From positions 1 through 23,961 of the forward strand of contig CAJUBX010000029.1 in assembly GCA_910585165.1 (NCBI GenBank): a stretch of 23,961 nucleotides of DNA, given 5' to 3'. The notes under the pieces are model-generated. The model was given only the letters and a program-made list of their open reading frames with translations. It had not been told where the DNA came from and made no database searches. Shown here in pieces: positions 14,175-21,128 of this stretch; within the stretch, counting starts at the first letter, position 1, and each line of letters opens with the position of its first letter. Origin of the DNA: an uncultured Oscillibacter sp. GTDB lineage: Bacteria; Bacillota; Clostridia; Oscillospirales; Oscillospiraceae. The position numbers and the translations under genes were made by a program.

Positions 14175-15245
14175 TTAGCGGCCCTCCCGGACCAGGGGAT
14201 CAAAGCCGATGCATTTGCGCCAGAGCCTCCGTCCCTCCGCCTCCCCCGCCGGGGCGAAACCCCAGCTGCGGAGGTGCTTCTCCCCCGGCCCGCCGGAGGG
14301 GACGGCGGCGGTCAGCTCCTCCCCGCCCCGCTCCCGGGTATGCTGCACCGCCTGGCCCAGAAGCTGCACCCCCAGGCCCCGCCCGCGGCAGTCCGGTCGT
14401 ATATAGGCCAGGAGCATCCGCCCCGTCTCCGGGTCCATGTGGAGAAGGCCCGCAGTCTCCTCCCCCAAAAGGCCCTCCAGGGTCAGGGGGGCGGCGGGAA
14501 CCGGACCGGGCTCTCCCGCCTCCGCCCAGGCGGCGGCCAGGCGGTCCGCCGGGTCCTTCAGGGGCCGGAACCAGAGGCCCGGCTCCAGGGCGAAGGCCCG
14601 GCGGACGCCGGTTTCCTCCGCCAAATATTCGGGGGTTTGCAGGTGGCGGTTGTCGTTCTGCCATACTACCCGCAGGCGCTCCCCGTCCCACTCCAGCAGA
14701 GATACGGCGGTGTTGTCCCCGGTGGGGGACTTGGCCCCGGTATCCCGGAGGGATATCCCCTGGAGGTTTGCCAGCAGCAGGCGGATGGCGTAGCCGTGGG
14801 AAAAGAGGGCCAGGGTCTTTCCGGGATTGGCCCGGGCGATGTCCTCCACGGCGGAGCGGACCCGCTCCAGCACCTCCGCCGGGGTCTCCGCCCCGGGGAT
14901 GGACCAGCGGTCCATGCGGCTTCCAAAGTCCGCCATGGCCTCCGGCGTGCACCGGGCGATGTCCCCCCAAGTCCGGCCCTCCCAGTCCCCCACGCAGATT
15001 TCCCGAAGGCCCGGGCAGAGGCGCAGGGGCAGGTTTTTGGGCCGGTAAACGGCGGCGGCGGTGGCGCGGGTGCGGTAGAGGTCGCTGGAGTAGACCGCGT
15101 CGACGGGAATATCCGCGAAGCGCCGCTCCAGGGCCCGCACCTGCCGCAGTCCCCGGCCGGTGAGATTGCTCTCATGCTGGCCCTGGGCGATGCGGTAGAG
15201 GTTGCCCTCCGCCTCGGCGTGGCGGATGAGGTAAATGGTGGTCAT
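14175..15245 (-). CDS. Histidine phosphatase fused to GNAT acetyltransferase
   Basis: A 356-residue two-domain protein. Residues 1 to about 200 are a phosphoglycerate-mutase-like histidine phosphatase: Arg8-His9 (RHAE), Arg58 in SSDLYRTRATA, Glu82 in LREICVGDWEG, and His150 in FSHG complete the catalytic set. Residues about 215-345 fit a GNAT N-acetyltransferase, with the acetyl-CoA loop RPDCRGRGLG (283-292) and a GEKHLRSWGF (321-330) strand-helix end. The substrates of both parts are unknown. ATG at 15245 was chosen because MTTIYLIRHAE is the domain start and GGGAGGAA lies six bases upstream; the open frame extends 75 codons further but crosses the promoter. No terminator was seen before the antiporter promoter. 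Confidence 0.92.
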   Translation of the reverse strand: MTTIYLIRHAEAEGNLYRIAQGQHESNLTGRGLRQVRALERRFADIPVDAVYSSDLYRTRATAAAVYRPKNLPLRLCPGLREICVGDWEGRTWGDIARCTPEAMADFGSRMDRWSIPGAETPAEVLERVRSAVEDIARANPGKTLALFSHGYAIRLLLANLQGISLRDTGAKSPTGDNTAVSLLEWDGERLRVVWQNDNRHLQTPEYLAEETGVRRAFALEPGLWFRPLKDPADRLAAAWAEAGEPGPVPAAPLTLEGLLGEETAGLLHMDPETGRMLLAYIRPDCRGRGLGVQLLGQAVQHTRERGGEELTAAVPSGGPGEKHLRSWGFAPAGEAEGRRLWRKCIGFDPLVREGR

Positions 15246-15279
15246 GACGGTTCCTCCCGGAAAAAATATATTTTTCCAT

Positions 15280-15308
15280 AGTATACCGCACTTGGCGGGT
15301 TTTGGCAA
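15280..15308 (-). promoter_or_regulatory. Promoter of the phosphatase-GNAT gene
   Basis: TTGCCA (15308-15303), a 17-base spacer and TATACT (15285-15280) on the minus strand. A GGAAAAA/TTTTTTCC inverted repeat lies between it and the ribosome site. Confidence 0.7.
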
Positions 15309-15375
15309 AGGGTCCGGCGGATTTTTTCCCGGGAGGAGGGCAAACTGTGGGCGTACGGAAAAGGAGTGAATGAAG

Positions 15376-15558
15376 ATGAAGAAAAGCACCGGGTTTTTCC
15401 TGGGCATCGGCGCCGGCATGGCCGCCGGCGCGGTGGCGGGGATGATGGCCCCCCAGAGCAGCCGCCGCACCGTGAAAAAGCAGATGGATCAGGGCATCCA
15501 CAAGCTGGGCGCGGCGGTGGACCAGGCGGTGGACAGCGTAACCGGCGACATGCGCTGA
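15376..15558 (+). CDS. Small YtxH-like membrane protein
   Basis: A 60-residue protein with one glycine- and alanine-rich hydrophobic segment (about 5-25, FFLGIGAGMAAGAVAGMM) and a basic/amphipathic tail (SSRRTVKKQMDQ and onward), the layout of YtxH-type stress-associated proteins. Two in-frame ATGs occur at 15370 and 15376. AAGGAG (15361-15366) leaves three bases to the first and nine to the second, so the second was chosen. It is divergent from the phosphatase-GNAT gene and is followed by its own terminator. Function is unknown. Confidence 0.8.
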   Translation: MKKSTGFFLGIGAGMAAGAVAGMMAPQSSRRTVKKQMDQGIHKLGAAVDQAVDSVTGDMR

Positions 15559-15567
15559 GGCGGCGGG

Positions 15568-15600
15568 GCGGGAAACCCGGGAGGGGTTTCCCGCCTTTCC
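15568..15600 (+). terminator. Terminator after the YtxH-like gene
   Basis: Perfect eleven-base arms GCGGGAAACCC (15568-15578) and GGGTTTCCCGC (15584-15594) with loop GGGAG, then CTTTCCTT. Confidence 0.75.
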
Positions 15601-15652
15601 TTCCCGGCGCGCAGAGCCTTCGGCTTTTCGGCGGCCCGCCGTTTTCCCTGGC

Positions 15653-15671
15653 GGAAATTTTTGAAATTTCC
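15653..15671. repeat. Inverted repeat upstream of the tRNA promoter
   Basis: GGAAATTT-TTG-AAATTTCC is perfect over eight bases and ends 11 bases before the -35. It could be an AT-rich UP-type activating element or a protein site. Confidence 0.5.
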
Positions 15672-15682
15672 GAAAAAACCTC

Positions 15683-15711
15683 TTGACATTTCCCGGCGGC
15701 TTTGCTATTAT
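15683..15711 (+). promoter_or_regulatory. Promoter of the tRNA-Ala genes
   Basis: Consensus TTGACA (15683-15688), a 17-base spacer and TATTAT (15706-15711). An overlapping TATAAT at 15709-15714 would need a 20-base spacer. Confidence 0.85.
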
Positions 15712-15742
15712 AATCACTGTTCTGATGCGGAACACCTGACAC

Positions 15743-15818
<76 letters not shown>

Positions 15819-15824
15819 GGACAG

Positions 15825-15860
15825 AGAAAAGCCTTGGAACTTTGGCTCCAAGGCTTTTCT
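15825..15860 (+). terminator. Terminator between the two tRNA genes
   Basis: Perfect fourteen-base arms (15825-15838 and 15847-15860; AGAAAAGCCTTGGA and its complement) with an eight-base loop. The right arm itself ends CTTTTCT followed by TTC. Confidence 0.85.
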
Positions 15861-15887
15861 TTCGGTCATACATTTTCATAGTGAGTT

Positions 15888-15963
15888 GGGCCTGTAGCTC
15901 AGTTGGGAGAGCGTTCGGTTCGCATCCGAGAGGTCGAGAGTTCGAATCTCTTCAGGTCCACCA
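15888..15963 (+). tRNA. tRNA-Ala (anticodon CGC)
   Basis: A complete 76-base cloverleaf with encoded CCA. The acceptor arm pairs GGGCCTG with CAGGTCC and again has G3-U70. The anticodon stem TTCGG/CCGAG holds loop TTCGCAT with anticodon CGC, which reads GCG. The T-loop is TTCGAAT. The gene starts only 27 bases after a terminator, and no clear promoter of its own was found. Confidence 0.96.
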
Positions 15964-15998
15964 AGCCGGAGCAAGTTTTATCTTGCTCCGGCTTTTTT
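15963..15998 (+). terminator. Terminator of the second tRNA-Ala
   Basis: Thirteen-base arms AAGCCGGAGCAAG (15963-15975) and its complement (15982-15994) with loop TTTTAT, then TTTTTT overlapping the arm end. The left arm begins at the final A of the tRNA CCA. Confidence 0.92.
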
Positions 15999-16125
15999 CA
16001 AAGGCGGGGGCGCGCTTATTCCGCCCCTTCCCCTCCCCCAAACCGGACCTCCGGGCTCCGATTTGGTTTTGCGCGCGGAGCCGAAGGGGCCCGCTTTTTC
16101 CGGCGGGGACTTTGCGGCCCGTCTT

Positions 16126-16145
16126 TTTTGCCGTAACCGGCAAAA
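16126..16145. other. Hairpin in the spacer before the scaffold operon
   Basis: TTTTGCCG (16126-16133) pairs with CGGCAAAA (16138-16145). The 175 bases from 15999 to 16173 otherwise hold GC-rich sequence with no supported gene. It could be a weak leftward terminator, but no leftward gene ends here. Confidence 0.35.
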
Positions 16146-16173
16146 GAGGCCGTTTTTGGAGGGCTCCCGCTTC

Positions 16174-16202
16174 TTGACAAGGTAATCGTTTACCGATATA
16201 AT
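16174..16202 (+). promoter_or_regulatory. Consensus promoter with an internal LacI-like palindrome
   Basis: Perfect TTGACA (16174-16179), 17-base spacer and perfect TATAAT (16197-16202). The spacer contains GGTAATCGTTTACC (16181-16194), five-base inverted arms around a central CG, the shape of LacI/GalR-family operators. A protein bound there would block polymerase. The leader then has a 16-base palindrome ACCCGCCGCGGCGGGT (16227-16242). Confidence 0.85.
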
Positions 16203-16279
16203 ATGAGGCGTGCGAAACTCCGGGGGACCCGCCGCGGCGGGTTTCCGAAAAAATACAAAAAGGAAAGGATTGGACGACT

Positions 16280-16972
16280 ATGATCTATTCCACCGAAGTG
16301 CAGAACATGTGCCCCGTCGCCAAGGGCGCGTACCACGGTCCCGCCCCCATCCCCGAGGAGGGCAAGTGGGTCCAGGCCAAGGAAATCAAGGACATCTCCG
16401 GCCTCACCCACGGCGTGGGCTGGTGCGCCCCCCAGCAGGGCGCGTGCAAGCTGACCCTCAACGTCAAGGACGGCGTCATCGAGGAGGCCCTGGTGGAGAC
16501 CCTGGGCTGCTCCGGCATGACCCACTCCGCCGCCATGGCCAGCGAGATCCTCATCGGCAAGACCCTTCTGGAGGCCCTGAACACCGACCTGGTGTGCGAC
16601 GCCATCAACACCGCCATGCGGGAGCTGTTCCTCCAGATCGTCTACGGCCGGACCCAGACCGCGTTCTCCGAGGGCGGACTCCCCGTGGGCGCTTCCCTGG
16701 AGGACCTGGGCAAGGGCCTTCGCTCCCAGGTGGGCACCATGTTCGGCACCAAGGCCAAGGGCCCCCGGTATCTGGAAATGGCCGAGGGCTACGTCACCCG
16801 CATCGCCCTGAACAAGGACGGCGAGATCATCGGCTACGAGTTTGTGAACCTGGGCAAGATGATGGACGCCATCAAGAAGGGCACCGACGCCAACGAAGCC
16901 CTGGAGAAGGCCAAGGGCCATTACGGCCAGTTTGACGGGGCCGCCAAGTATATCGACCCCCGCCACGAGTAA
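16280..16972 (+). CDS. IscU/NifU-like iron-sulfur cluster scaffold family protein
   Basis: A 230-residue soluble protein. Residues about 45-125 resemble the IscU/NifU N-terminal fold: ACKLTLNVKDGVIEEA (55-70) followed by TLGCSGMTHSAAMASEILIGK, where Cys77 matches the central IscU cysteine. Further cysteines are Cys11, Cys49, Cys56 and Cys106, so a metal or cluster site is plausible. It is about 100 residues longer than IscU, with an extra C-terminal region (about 160-230). ATG at 16280 follows AGGAAAGGA (16261-16269). The GGGtGRT gene follows after 18 bases, a conserved pairing in anaerobes. A cluster-scaffold role is by similarity; a dedicated partner role for GGGtGRT is inferred. Confidence 0.85.
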   Translation: MIYSTEVQNMCPVAKGAYHGPAPIPEEGKWVQAKEIKDISGLTHGVGWCAPQQGACKLTLNVKDGVIEEALVETLGCSGMTHSAAMASEILIGKTLLEALNTDLVCDAINTAMRELFLQIVYGRTQTAFSEGGLPVGASLEDLGKGLRSQVGTMFGTKAKGPRYLEMAEGYVTRIALNKDGEIIGYEFVNLGKMMDAIKKGTDANEALEKAKGHYGQFDGAAKYIDPRHE

Positions 16973-16990
16973 AAAAGGAGGAATTGAGAA

Positions 16991-17989
16991 ATGGCTCTGT
17001 TTGAAAGCTACGAAAGAAGAATCGAGAAGATCAATTCCGTCCTGTCCCAGTACGGAATCAAGAGCGTGGAGGAGTGCCGGGAAATCTGCCAGGCCGCCGG
17101 CTTCGACCCCTACGAGATTGTCAAGGGCATCCAGCCCATCTGCTTTGAAAACGCCGCCTGGGCCTACTGCGTGGGCGCGGCCATCGCGCTGAAGAAGAAC
17201 GTGGGGACCGCCGCCGAGGCCGCCGAAGCCATCGGCGAGGGCCTTCAGGCTTTCTGCATCGCCGGGTCTGTCGCCGAGGACCGCAAGGTCGGCCTGGGCC
17301 ACGGCAACCTTGGCGCCATGCTGCTGCGGGACGAGACCAAGTGCTTCGCCTTCCTGGCGGGCCACGAGTCCTTCGCCGCCGCCGAGGGCGCCATCGGCAT
17401 CGTCCGCAACGCCAACAAGGCCCGCAAGGAGCCCCTCCGGGTCATCCTCAACGGCCTGGGCAAGGACGCCGCCCAGATCATCAGCCGCATCAACGGCTTC
17501 ACCTATGTCCAGACCCAGTTTGACTACGGCACCGGCGAGGTGAAGGTGGTCAAGGAGTTCAAGTACTCCGAGGGCGAGCGGGCCAATGTCCGCTGCTACG
17601 GCGCGGACGACGTCCGGGAGGGCGTGGCTATCATGCACCTCGAGGGCGTGGACGTGTCCATCACCGGAAACTCCACCAACCCCACCCGCTTCCAGCATCC
17701 CGTGGCGGGCACCTATAAGAAGGAGTGCGTAGAGCTGGGGAAGAAATACTTCTCCGTGGCCTCCGGCGGCGGCACGGGCCGCACTCTGCACCCCGACAAC
17801 ATGGCCGCCGGCCCCGCTTCCTACGGCATGACCGACACCATGGGCCGGATGCATTCCGACGCCCAGTTCGCCGGGTCCAGCTCCGTCCCCGCCCATGTGG
17901 AGATGATGGGCTTTTTGGGCATGGGCAACAACCCCATGGTGGGCGCTACCGTCGCGGTGGCCGTGGCGGTTGCCGAGAGCCGGAAGTAA
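16991..17989 (+). CDS. GGGtGRT family protein
   Basis: A 332-residue soluble protein of the family named for its motif, which appears here as Gly259-Gly-Gly-Thr-Gly-Arg-Thr265, followed by LHPDNMAAGPASYGMTDTMG. The C-terminus is unusually glycine- and methionine-rich (EMMGFLGMGNNPMVG) and ends in an AVAVAVA run. Cysteines at 33, 51, 60, 89, 118, 202 and 246 could bind metal. No enzymatic reaction is established for the family. ATG at 16991 has AAGGAGG (16975-16981) at nine bases. It is translated from the same message as the IscU-like scaffold, which suggests that it receives or uses an iron-sulfur cluster. A bidirectional terminator follows. Confidence 0.93.
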   Translation: MALFESYERRIEKINSVLSQYGIKSVEECREICQAAGFDPYEIVKGIQPICFENAAWAYCVGAAIALKKNVGTAAEAAEAIGEGLQAFCIAGSVAEDRKVGLGHGNLGAMLLRDETKCFAFLAGHESFAAAEGAIGIVRNANKARKEPLRVILNGLGKDAAQIISRINGFTYVQTQFDYGTGEVKVVKEFKYSEGERANVRCYGADDVREGVAIMHLEGVDVSITGNSTNPTRFQHPVAGTYKKECVELGKKYFSVASGGGTGRTLHPDNMAAGPASYGMTDTMGRMHSDAQFAGSSSVPAHVEMMGFLGMGNNPMVGATVAVAVAVAESRK

Positions 17990-18015
17990 ACAAAGCGTTA
18001 TATTGGATTTAAAAA

Positions 18016-18042
18016 CTCCCCGGAGTATCAAACTCCGGGGAG
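18016..18042. terminator. Bidirectional terminator between convergent genes
   Basis: Eleven-base arms CTCCCCGGAGT (18016-18026) and ACTCCGGGGAG (18032-18042). The plus side ends in CTTTCCCGTTT. The minus side ends in TTTTTAAA, which is stronger. Confidence 0.82.
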
Positions 18043-18053
18043 CTTTCCCGTTT

Positions 18054-19154
18054 CTATGCCCCGCCGCCTTCCTGGCCGAAGGTAAAATAGAGATCCACCT
18101 GGTTCGAGCTGGTAACGGAGCCGTCAAAGGTCTCGTGGGAGGACTCCTCCGAGTCGGAGCCGGAACCGCGCCAGAGATAAATGTCCATCGTATATCCGGT
18201 GTTTAAGCTGAAATAGGTTCCCTGCCGCCAGGTCAAAATTCCGGATTCGGAGGGGCTTCCACGATGATAGTAGCCGACGGTCTGGCGGTCATATACTTTG
18301 TTGAAGGAAAACATCCCCGCATAATCGGAAGGAACGATTGAATAATACCGCCCGTCCGGGCCGGAATCATCCCGCGCATGCAGCCGGAGCTGGCACAGGG
18401 AGGTATACCGGCTGCCCTTTTTCTCCAAACAAATGCCGACGTCGCAGTACCGGTCTCCGTCAACCACCTGGAGCGGATGGGTGACATAGACGTCATAATC
18501 GTCGTGGAAAATCACAGCGTAAAATACATTTTGATTTCCGGGGGAATAGCGGGCATCCGCGTTCTGGCCGGAGCTCAGGGCATAGACGACCTGGTCGCTT
18601 AAATAATCCAGAATGACGATCTTCGCGGAAGGAACCGCCGCTCCCTCCATCCTGTCGAACCCTCCGGATTTCATCAGGTCCTGATAGACATAGCCCGCGT
18701 TCTCGTAAAGCCAGAAGGTTACGCTGCCGCTTTCGCTTTCAAATACTTCCGTATCCTCCTTGGTGTACGCCTCCTTGCCCTGCCGAATCTCCTCCCAATG
18801 CTCTCTTACCAGCAGCTCCTCCGGGGAAAGCTCCGCATCCTCACCGCCGCCGCCATCAGACCCGCCGTCCTGGCCCTCCCCGCCGTCTGGGCCGCCGGGT
18901 TCCTGGGAATCCTCCGCCGGATTTCCGCCGCTTGGCTCCTCCCGCTGTTCCCTGCCCACCTGATACACCGTATACAGATTCACAATGCCAAGAATCAGCA
19001 GGAACAAAAAGCCCAGCACCAGCATCATTTCCCGGGCGGACAGCTGCTTTTTCTGGAGCGGCTTTATCTCGAAAAAAATGGGCAGGACCGCCAGAGGCAG
19101 TCCCATTGCCCCCACAGCCGCAATCAAAATGCCAATGAACAAAGAACCGCCCAA
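18054..19154 (-). CDS. Membrane-anchored extracytoplasmic protein of unknown function
   Basis: A 366-residue protein with no recognised family. Two hydrophobic segments (about 4-28 and 42-66) are followed by a low-complexity linker rich in Gly, Glu, Asp and Pro (about 68-110). The remaining 250 residues form a polar, aromatic-rich domain (YYSIVPSDYAGMFSFNKVYD, YFSLNTGYTMDIYLWRG), probably outside the cell. The start is TTG at 19154; the ribosome site is weak (GAGG or AAAGGG), so the true start is uncertain. Codon use is less GC-biased than in the neighbours. It is a single-gene unit that converges on the GGGtGRT operon, with a candidate promoter at 19188-19216. Confidence 0.75.
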   Translation of the reverse strand: MGGSLFIGILIAAVGAMGLPLAVLPIFFEIKPLQKKQLSAREMMLVLGFLFLLILGIVNLYTVYQVGREQREEPSGGNPAEDSQEPGGPDGGEGQDGGSDGGGGEDAELSPEELLVREHWEEIRQGKEAYTKEDTEVFESESGSVTFWLYENAGYVYQDLMKSGGFDRMEGAAVPSAKIVILDYLSDQVVYALSSGQNADARYSPGNQNVFYAVIFHDDYDVYVTHPLQVVDGDRYCDVGICLEKKGSRYTSLCQLRLHARDDSGPDGRYYSIVPSDYAGMFSFNKVYDRQTVGYYHRGSPSESGILTWRQGTYFSLNTGYTMDIYLWRGSGSDSEESSHETFDGSVTSSNQVDLYFTFGQEGGGA

Positions 19155-19187
19155 GCCGCCTCACGCCCTTTCCAAATGACTTGCTTT

Positions 19188-19216
19188 ATTTTCTCACACA
19201 GGGGGAATTTTGTCAA
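19188..19216 (-). promoter_or_regulatory. Candidate promoter of the anchored protein gene
   Basis: TTGACA (19216-19211) on the minus strand with a 17-base spacer to GAAAAT (19193-19188). The -35 is perfect, the -10 weak. Confidence 0.45.
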
Positions 19217-19245
19217 TATTTGCCGGGAGGGACGGCGCGTATCCT

Positions 19246-19272
19246 CCGCCGGACCCGTGCCGGCGGTTTTTT
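19246..19272 (+). terminator. Rightward terminator with no upstream gene
   Basis: CCGCCGG (19246-19252) pairs with CCGGCGG (19260-19266) and is followed by TTTTTTA. No plus-strand gene lies between the terminator at 18042 and here, and a promoter starts three bases later. Confidence 0.7.
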
Positions 19273-19274
19273 AT

Positions 19275-19303
19275 TTGACGGGCCTTCAAAAAAAGAGTAT
19301 AAT
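19275..19303 (+). promoter_or_regulatory. Promoter of the cytidylate kinase-like gene
   Basis: TTGACG (19275-19280), a 17-base spacer and perfect TATAAT (19298-19303), 27 bases before the start codon. Confidence 0.8.
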
Positions 19304-19330
19304 AAAAAAGAACGGAAAGGAGGTCCCTCT

Positions 19331-19981
19331 ATGAAAACCATCATCACCATCGGAAGGCAGTTCGGCAGCGGCGGCAAGGAAGTGGGCATCCGCGTGGCCA
19401 AGGAGCTGGGCATTCCCTTTTACGATAAGGAAATCCTCCAGGAGGCCGCCAAGAAAAGCGGGCTGTGCGAAAAGATTCTGGAGAATTTCGACGAGCGGCC
19501 CAAGAGCCTGCTCTATTCCATCGCCATGGATTCCTACATGTTCGCCCTTCCCGGCGCCGGCGCGGGGGACTCCCTGGAGCAGCAGGTGTACCTGGCCACC
19601 TTCAACACCATCCGCCACCTGGCGGAGCAGGGGCCCTGCGTCATCATCGGCCGCTGCGCGGACTACGCCCTGGCCGGAAACCCCGACCATCTCAGCATCT
19701 TCATCCACGCCCCCCTGGAGGACCGCATCCGCCGGGTGGCCCGGCGGCAGAACCTCACGCCCGAAAAAGCCCGGACCCTGATCAGCAAGACCGACAAGCG
19801 CCGGGCCTCCTACTATGAGTATTACTCCTCCCAGCGCTGGGGCGCGGTGGACAGCTATGACTTCTGCGTCAACAGCAGCTTCTTAGGCCTCGGCGGCACC
19901 GTGGAGCTGATCCGCGCCATGGTGGAGCACAAGGAACACCCCGTCCCCAGCCCCACGGAGACGGACCCCACCCAAGCATAA
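19331..19981 (+). CDS. Cytidylate kinase-like family protein
   Basis: A 216-residue P-loop kinase of the cytidylate-kinase-like family, abundant in Clostridia and distinct from housekeeping Cmk. The nucleotide loop is GRQFGSGGKEVG (8-19). PCVIIGRCADYAL (102-114) forms the core strand with a conserved GRC/AD turn, and the arginine-rich stretch DRIRRVARRQNLT (131-143) plus SKTDKRRASYYEYYS (152-166) forms the lid. The physiological substrate is not known. ATG at 19331 has AAAGGAGGT (19316-19324) at six bases; the longer open frame upstream contains the promoter and terminator, so it is not coding. It is a single-gene unit with its own terminator. Confidence 0.92.
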   Translation: MKTIITIGRQFGSGGKEVGIRVAKELGIPFYDKEILQEAAKKSGLCEKILENFDERPKSLLYSIAMDSYMFALPGAGAGDSLEQQVYLATFNTIRHLAEQGPCVIIGRCADYALAGNPDHLSIFIHAPLEDRIRRVARRQNLTPEKARTLISKTDKRRASYYEYYSSQRWGAVDSYDFCVNSSFLGLGGTVELIRAMVEHKEHPVPSPTETDPTQA

Positions 19982-19988
19982 AAAACCG

Positions 19989-20021
19989 CCCGGCGGTCCT
20001 CCAAAGCCGCCGGGTCCTTTT
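19989..20021 (+). terminator. Terminator of the kinase-like gene
   Basis: CCCGGCGG (19989-19996) pairs with CCGCCGGG (20007-20014), followed by TCCTTTT. AAAAAA before it would allow leftward function as well. Confidence 0.75.
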
Positions 20022-20060
20022 CCGTCCCGGGAAACGGGTCAAATTCTGTCTTTGCGCTGT

Positions 20061-20080
20061 TTAGGAAAAATATTTTCTAA
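20061..20080. promoter_or_regulatory. AT-rich palindrome upstream of the response regulator
   Basis: TTAGGAAAAATATTTTCTAA is a 20-base near-perfect palindrome (one G-T and one A-A mismatch in ten pairs). It ends about 18 bases upstream of the -35, a typical activator position. Confidence 0.4.
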
Positions 20081-20097
20081 TTTTGCCAAGTTAGTAC

Positions 20098-20126
20098 TTC
20101 CTTCTTTCGGAAATGTTTGATATAAT
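20098..20126 (+). promoter_or_regulatory. Promoter of the response regulator
   Basis: Perfect TATAAT (20121-20126), spaced 17 bases from a poor -35 (TTCCTT, 20098-20103). The weak -35 fits dependence on an activator. A leader of about 80 bases follows with no recognised structure. Confidence 0.55.
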
Positions 20127-20210
20127 GGCGACCTAGTAAGGATATCAGGCTGTCTTTCACCGCGGCGAACCTATCCCGCGAAGCCTCATCCATGGTGGGA
20201 GGAAACGGTT

Positions 20211-21128
20211 ATGGAGAAAATTTTGATTATTGACGACAGCCCGGTTCAAGCGAATTTCCTCAGCTCCATTCTGGCCGGTGATTACGAAGTCACTGTGGTC
20301 AACTCCGCCGGGGAGGGCTTGGATCAGGCCAAGGCAGAGGAGTATTCCCTGATCCTTCTGGACGTGATCATGCCGGGCATCGACGGGTTCCAGCTTTTGA
20401 AAATGCTTCAGGAGGAGGTCATCCTCCGGCACACGCCGGTCATCCTCATCACCAGCCTCAACGACATCCAGCACGAGGAGCAGGGCCTGACCCTGGGCGC
20501 CGTGGACTACATCACCAAGCCCTTCCACCCCGCCATCGTCCGGGCCCGGGTCCACACCCATATCAACCTCTACCGCTACCGCACCCAGATTGAGCGGGAG
20601 GCCACGGTGGACCAGCTCACCGGCGTGCCCAACCGGCGGCGCTATGACGCCGTCAGCCGCAAGCGCTGGCAGGACGCCGTCCGCCTGGGAGCCTCCATTT
20701 CTATCTGCATGTTTGACATCGACAAGTTCAAGGTCTACAACGATACCTTCGGCCATCCCGCCGGGGACAAGGTGATTAAGGCCGTGGCCGAGACGGCCTC
20801 CGCCAAGCTCCGCCGGGGGACGGACTTCTTTGCCCGCTACGGCGGGGAGGAGTTCGTGGGCCTGATTCTGGGCGGCAGCGCGGAGAACGACTTCGCCCAC
20901 CTGCAAACCGTCCGCCAGGCAGTGGAAGGCCTCCAGATTCCCCACAATCCGGAGGTTTCCCAGTGGGTCACCATTAGCATCGGCGGCATCACCGTCCACC
21001 CCAAAGCGGACTCCTCCTATGATACATACCTGAAGATGGCGGACGCCATGCTGTACGACGCCAAGCGCTTCGGGCGGAACCAGGTGGTCTGGTCCAATGA
21101 GAAGATGGAGCAGTGGAAGGAAAAATAA
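20211..21128 (+). CDS. Response regulator with REC and GGDEF domains (diguanylate cyclase)
   Basis: A 305-residue PleD/WspR-like protein that should make cyclic di-GMP when phosphorylated. REC domain (3-120): acidic Asp8-Asp9, phospho-acceptor Asp51, Thr81 and Lys103 are all present. GGDEF domain (about 135-296): substrate and metal residues in FDIDKFKVYNDTFGHPAGD (168-186) and the active site Gly211-Gly-Glu-Glu-Phe215 are intact. An Arg202-x-x-Asp205 inhibitory site sits five residues before it, so product feedback inhibition is expected. No sensor kinase lies adjacent. ATG at 20211 has GGGAGG (20197-20202) at eight bases. A structured RNA region follows the stop at once. Confidence 0.95.
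   Translation: MEKILIIDDSPVQANFLSSILAGDYEVTVVNSAGEGLDQAKAEEYSLILLDVIMPGIDGFQLLKMLQEEVILRHTPVILITSLNDIQHEEQGLTLGAVDYITKPFHPAIVRARVHTHINLYRYRTQIEREATVDQLTGVPNRRRYDAVSRKRWQDAVRLGASISICMFDIDKFKVYNDTFGHPAGDKVIKAVAETASAKLRRGTDFFARYGGEEFVGLILGGSAENDFAHLQTVRQAVEGLQIPHNPEVSQWVTISIGGITVHPKADSSYDTYLKMADAMLYDAKRFGRNQVVWSNEKMEQWKEK

Noticed and set aside
15246..15470. 75-codon N-terminal extension of the phosphatase-GNAT protein
   Set aside because: It crosses a good promoter and the divergent small gene; the phosphatase domain begins at the ATG at 15245.
16190..18127. Minus-strand open frame of 645 codons opposite the scaffold and GGGtGRT genes
   Set aside because: It runs through a consensus promoter, two ribosome sites and a terminator of the plus-strand operon.
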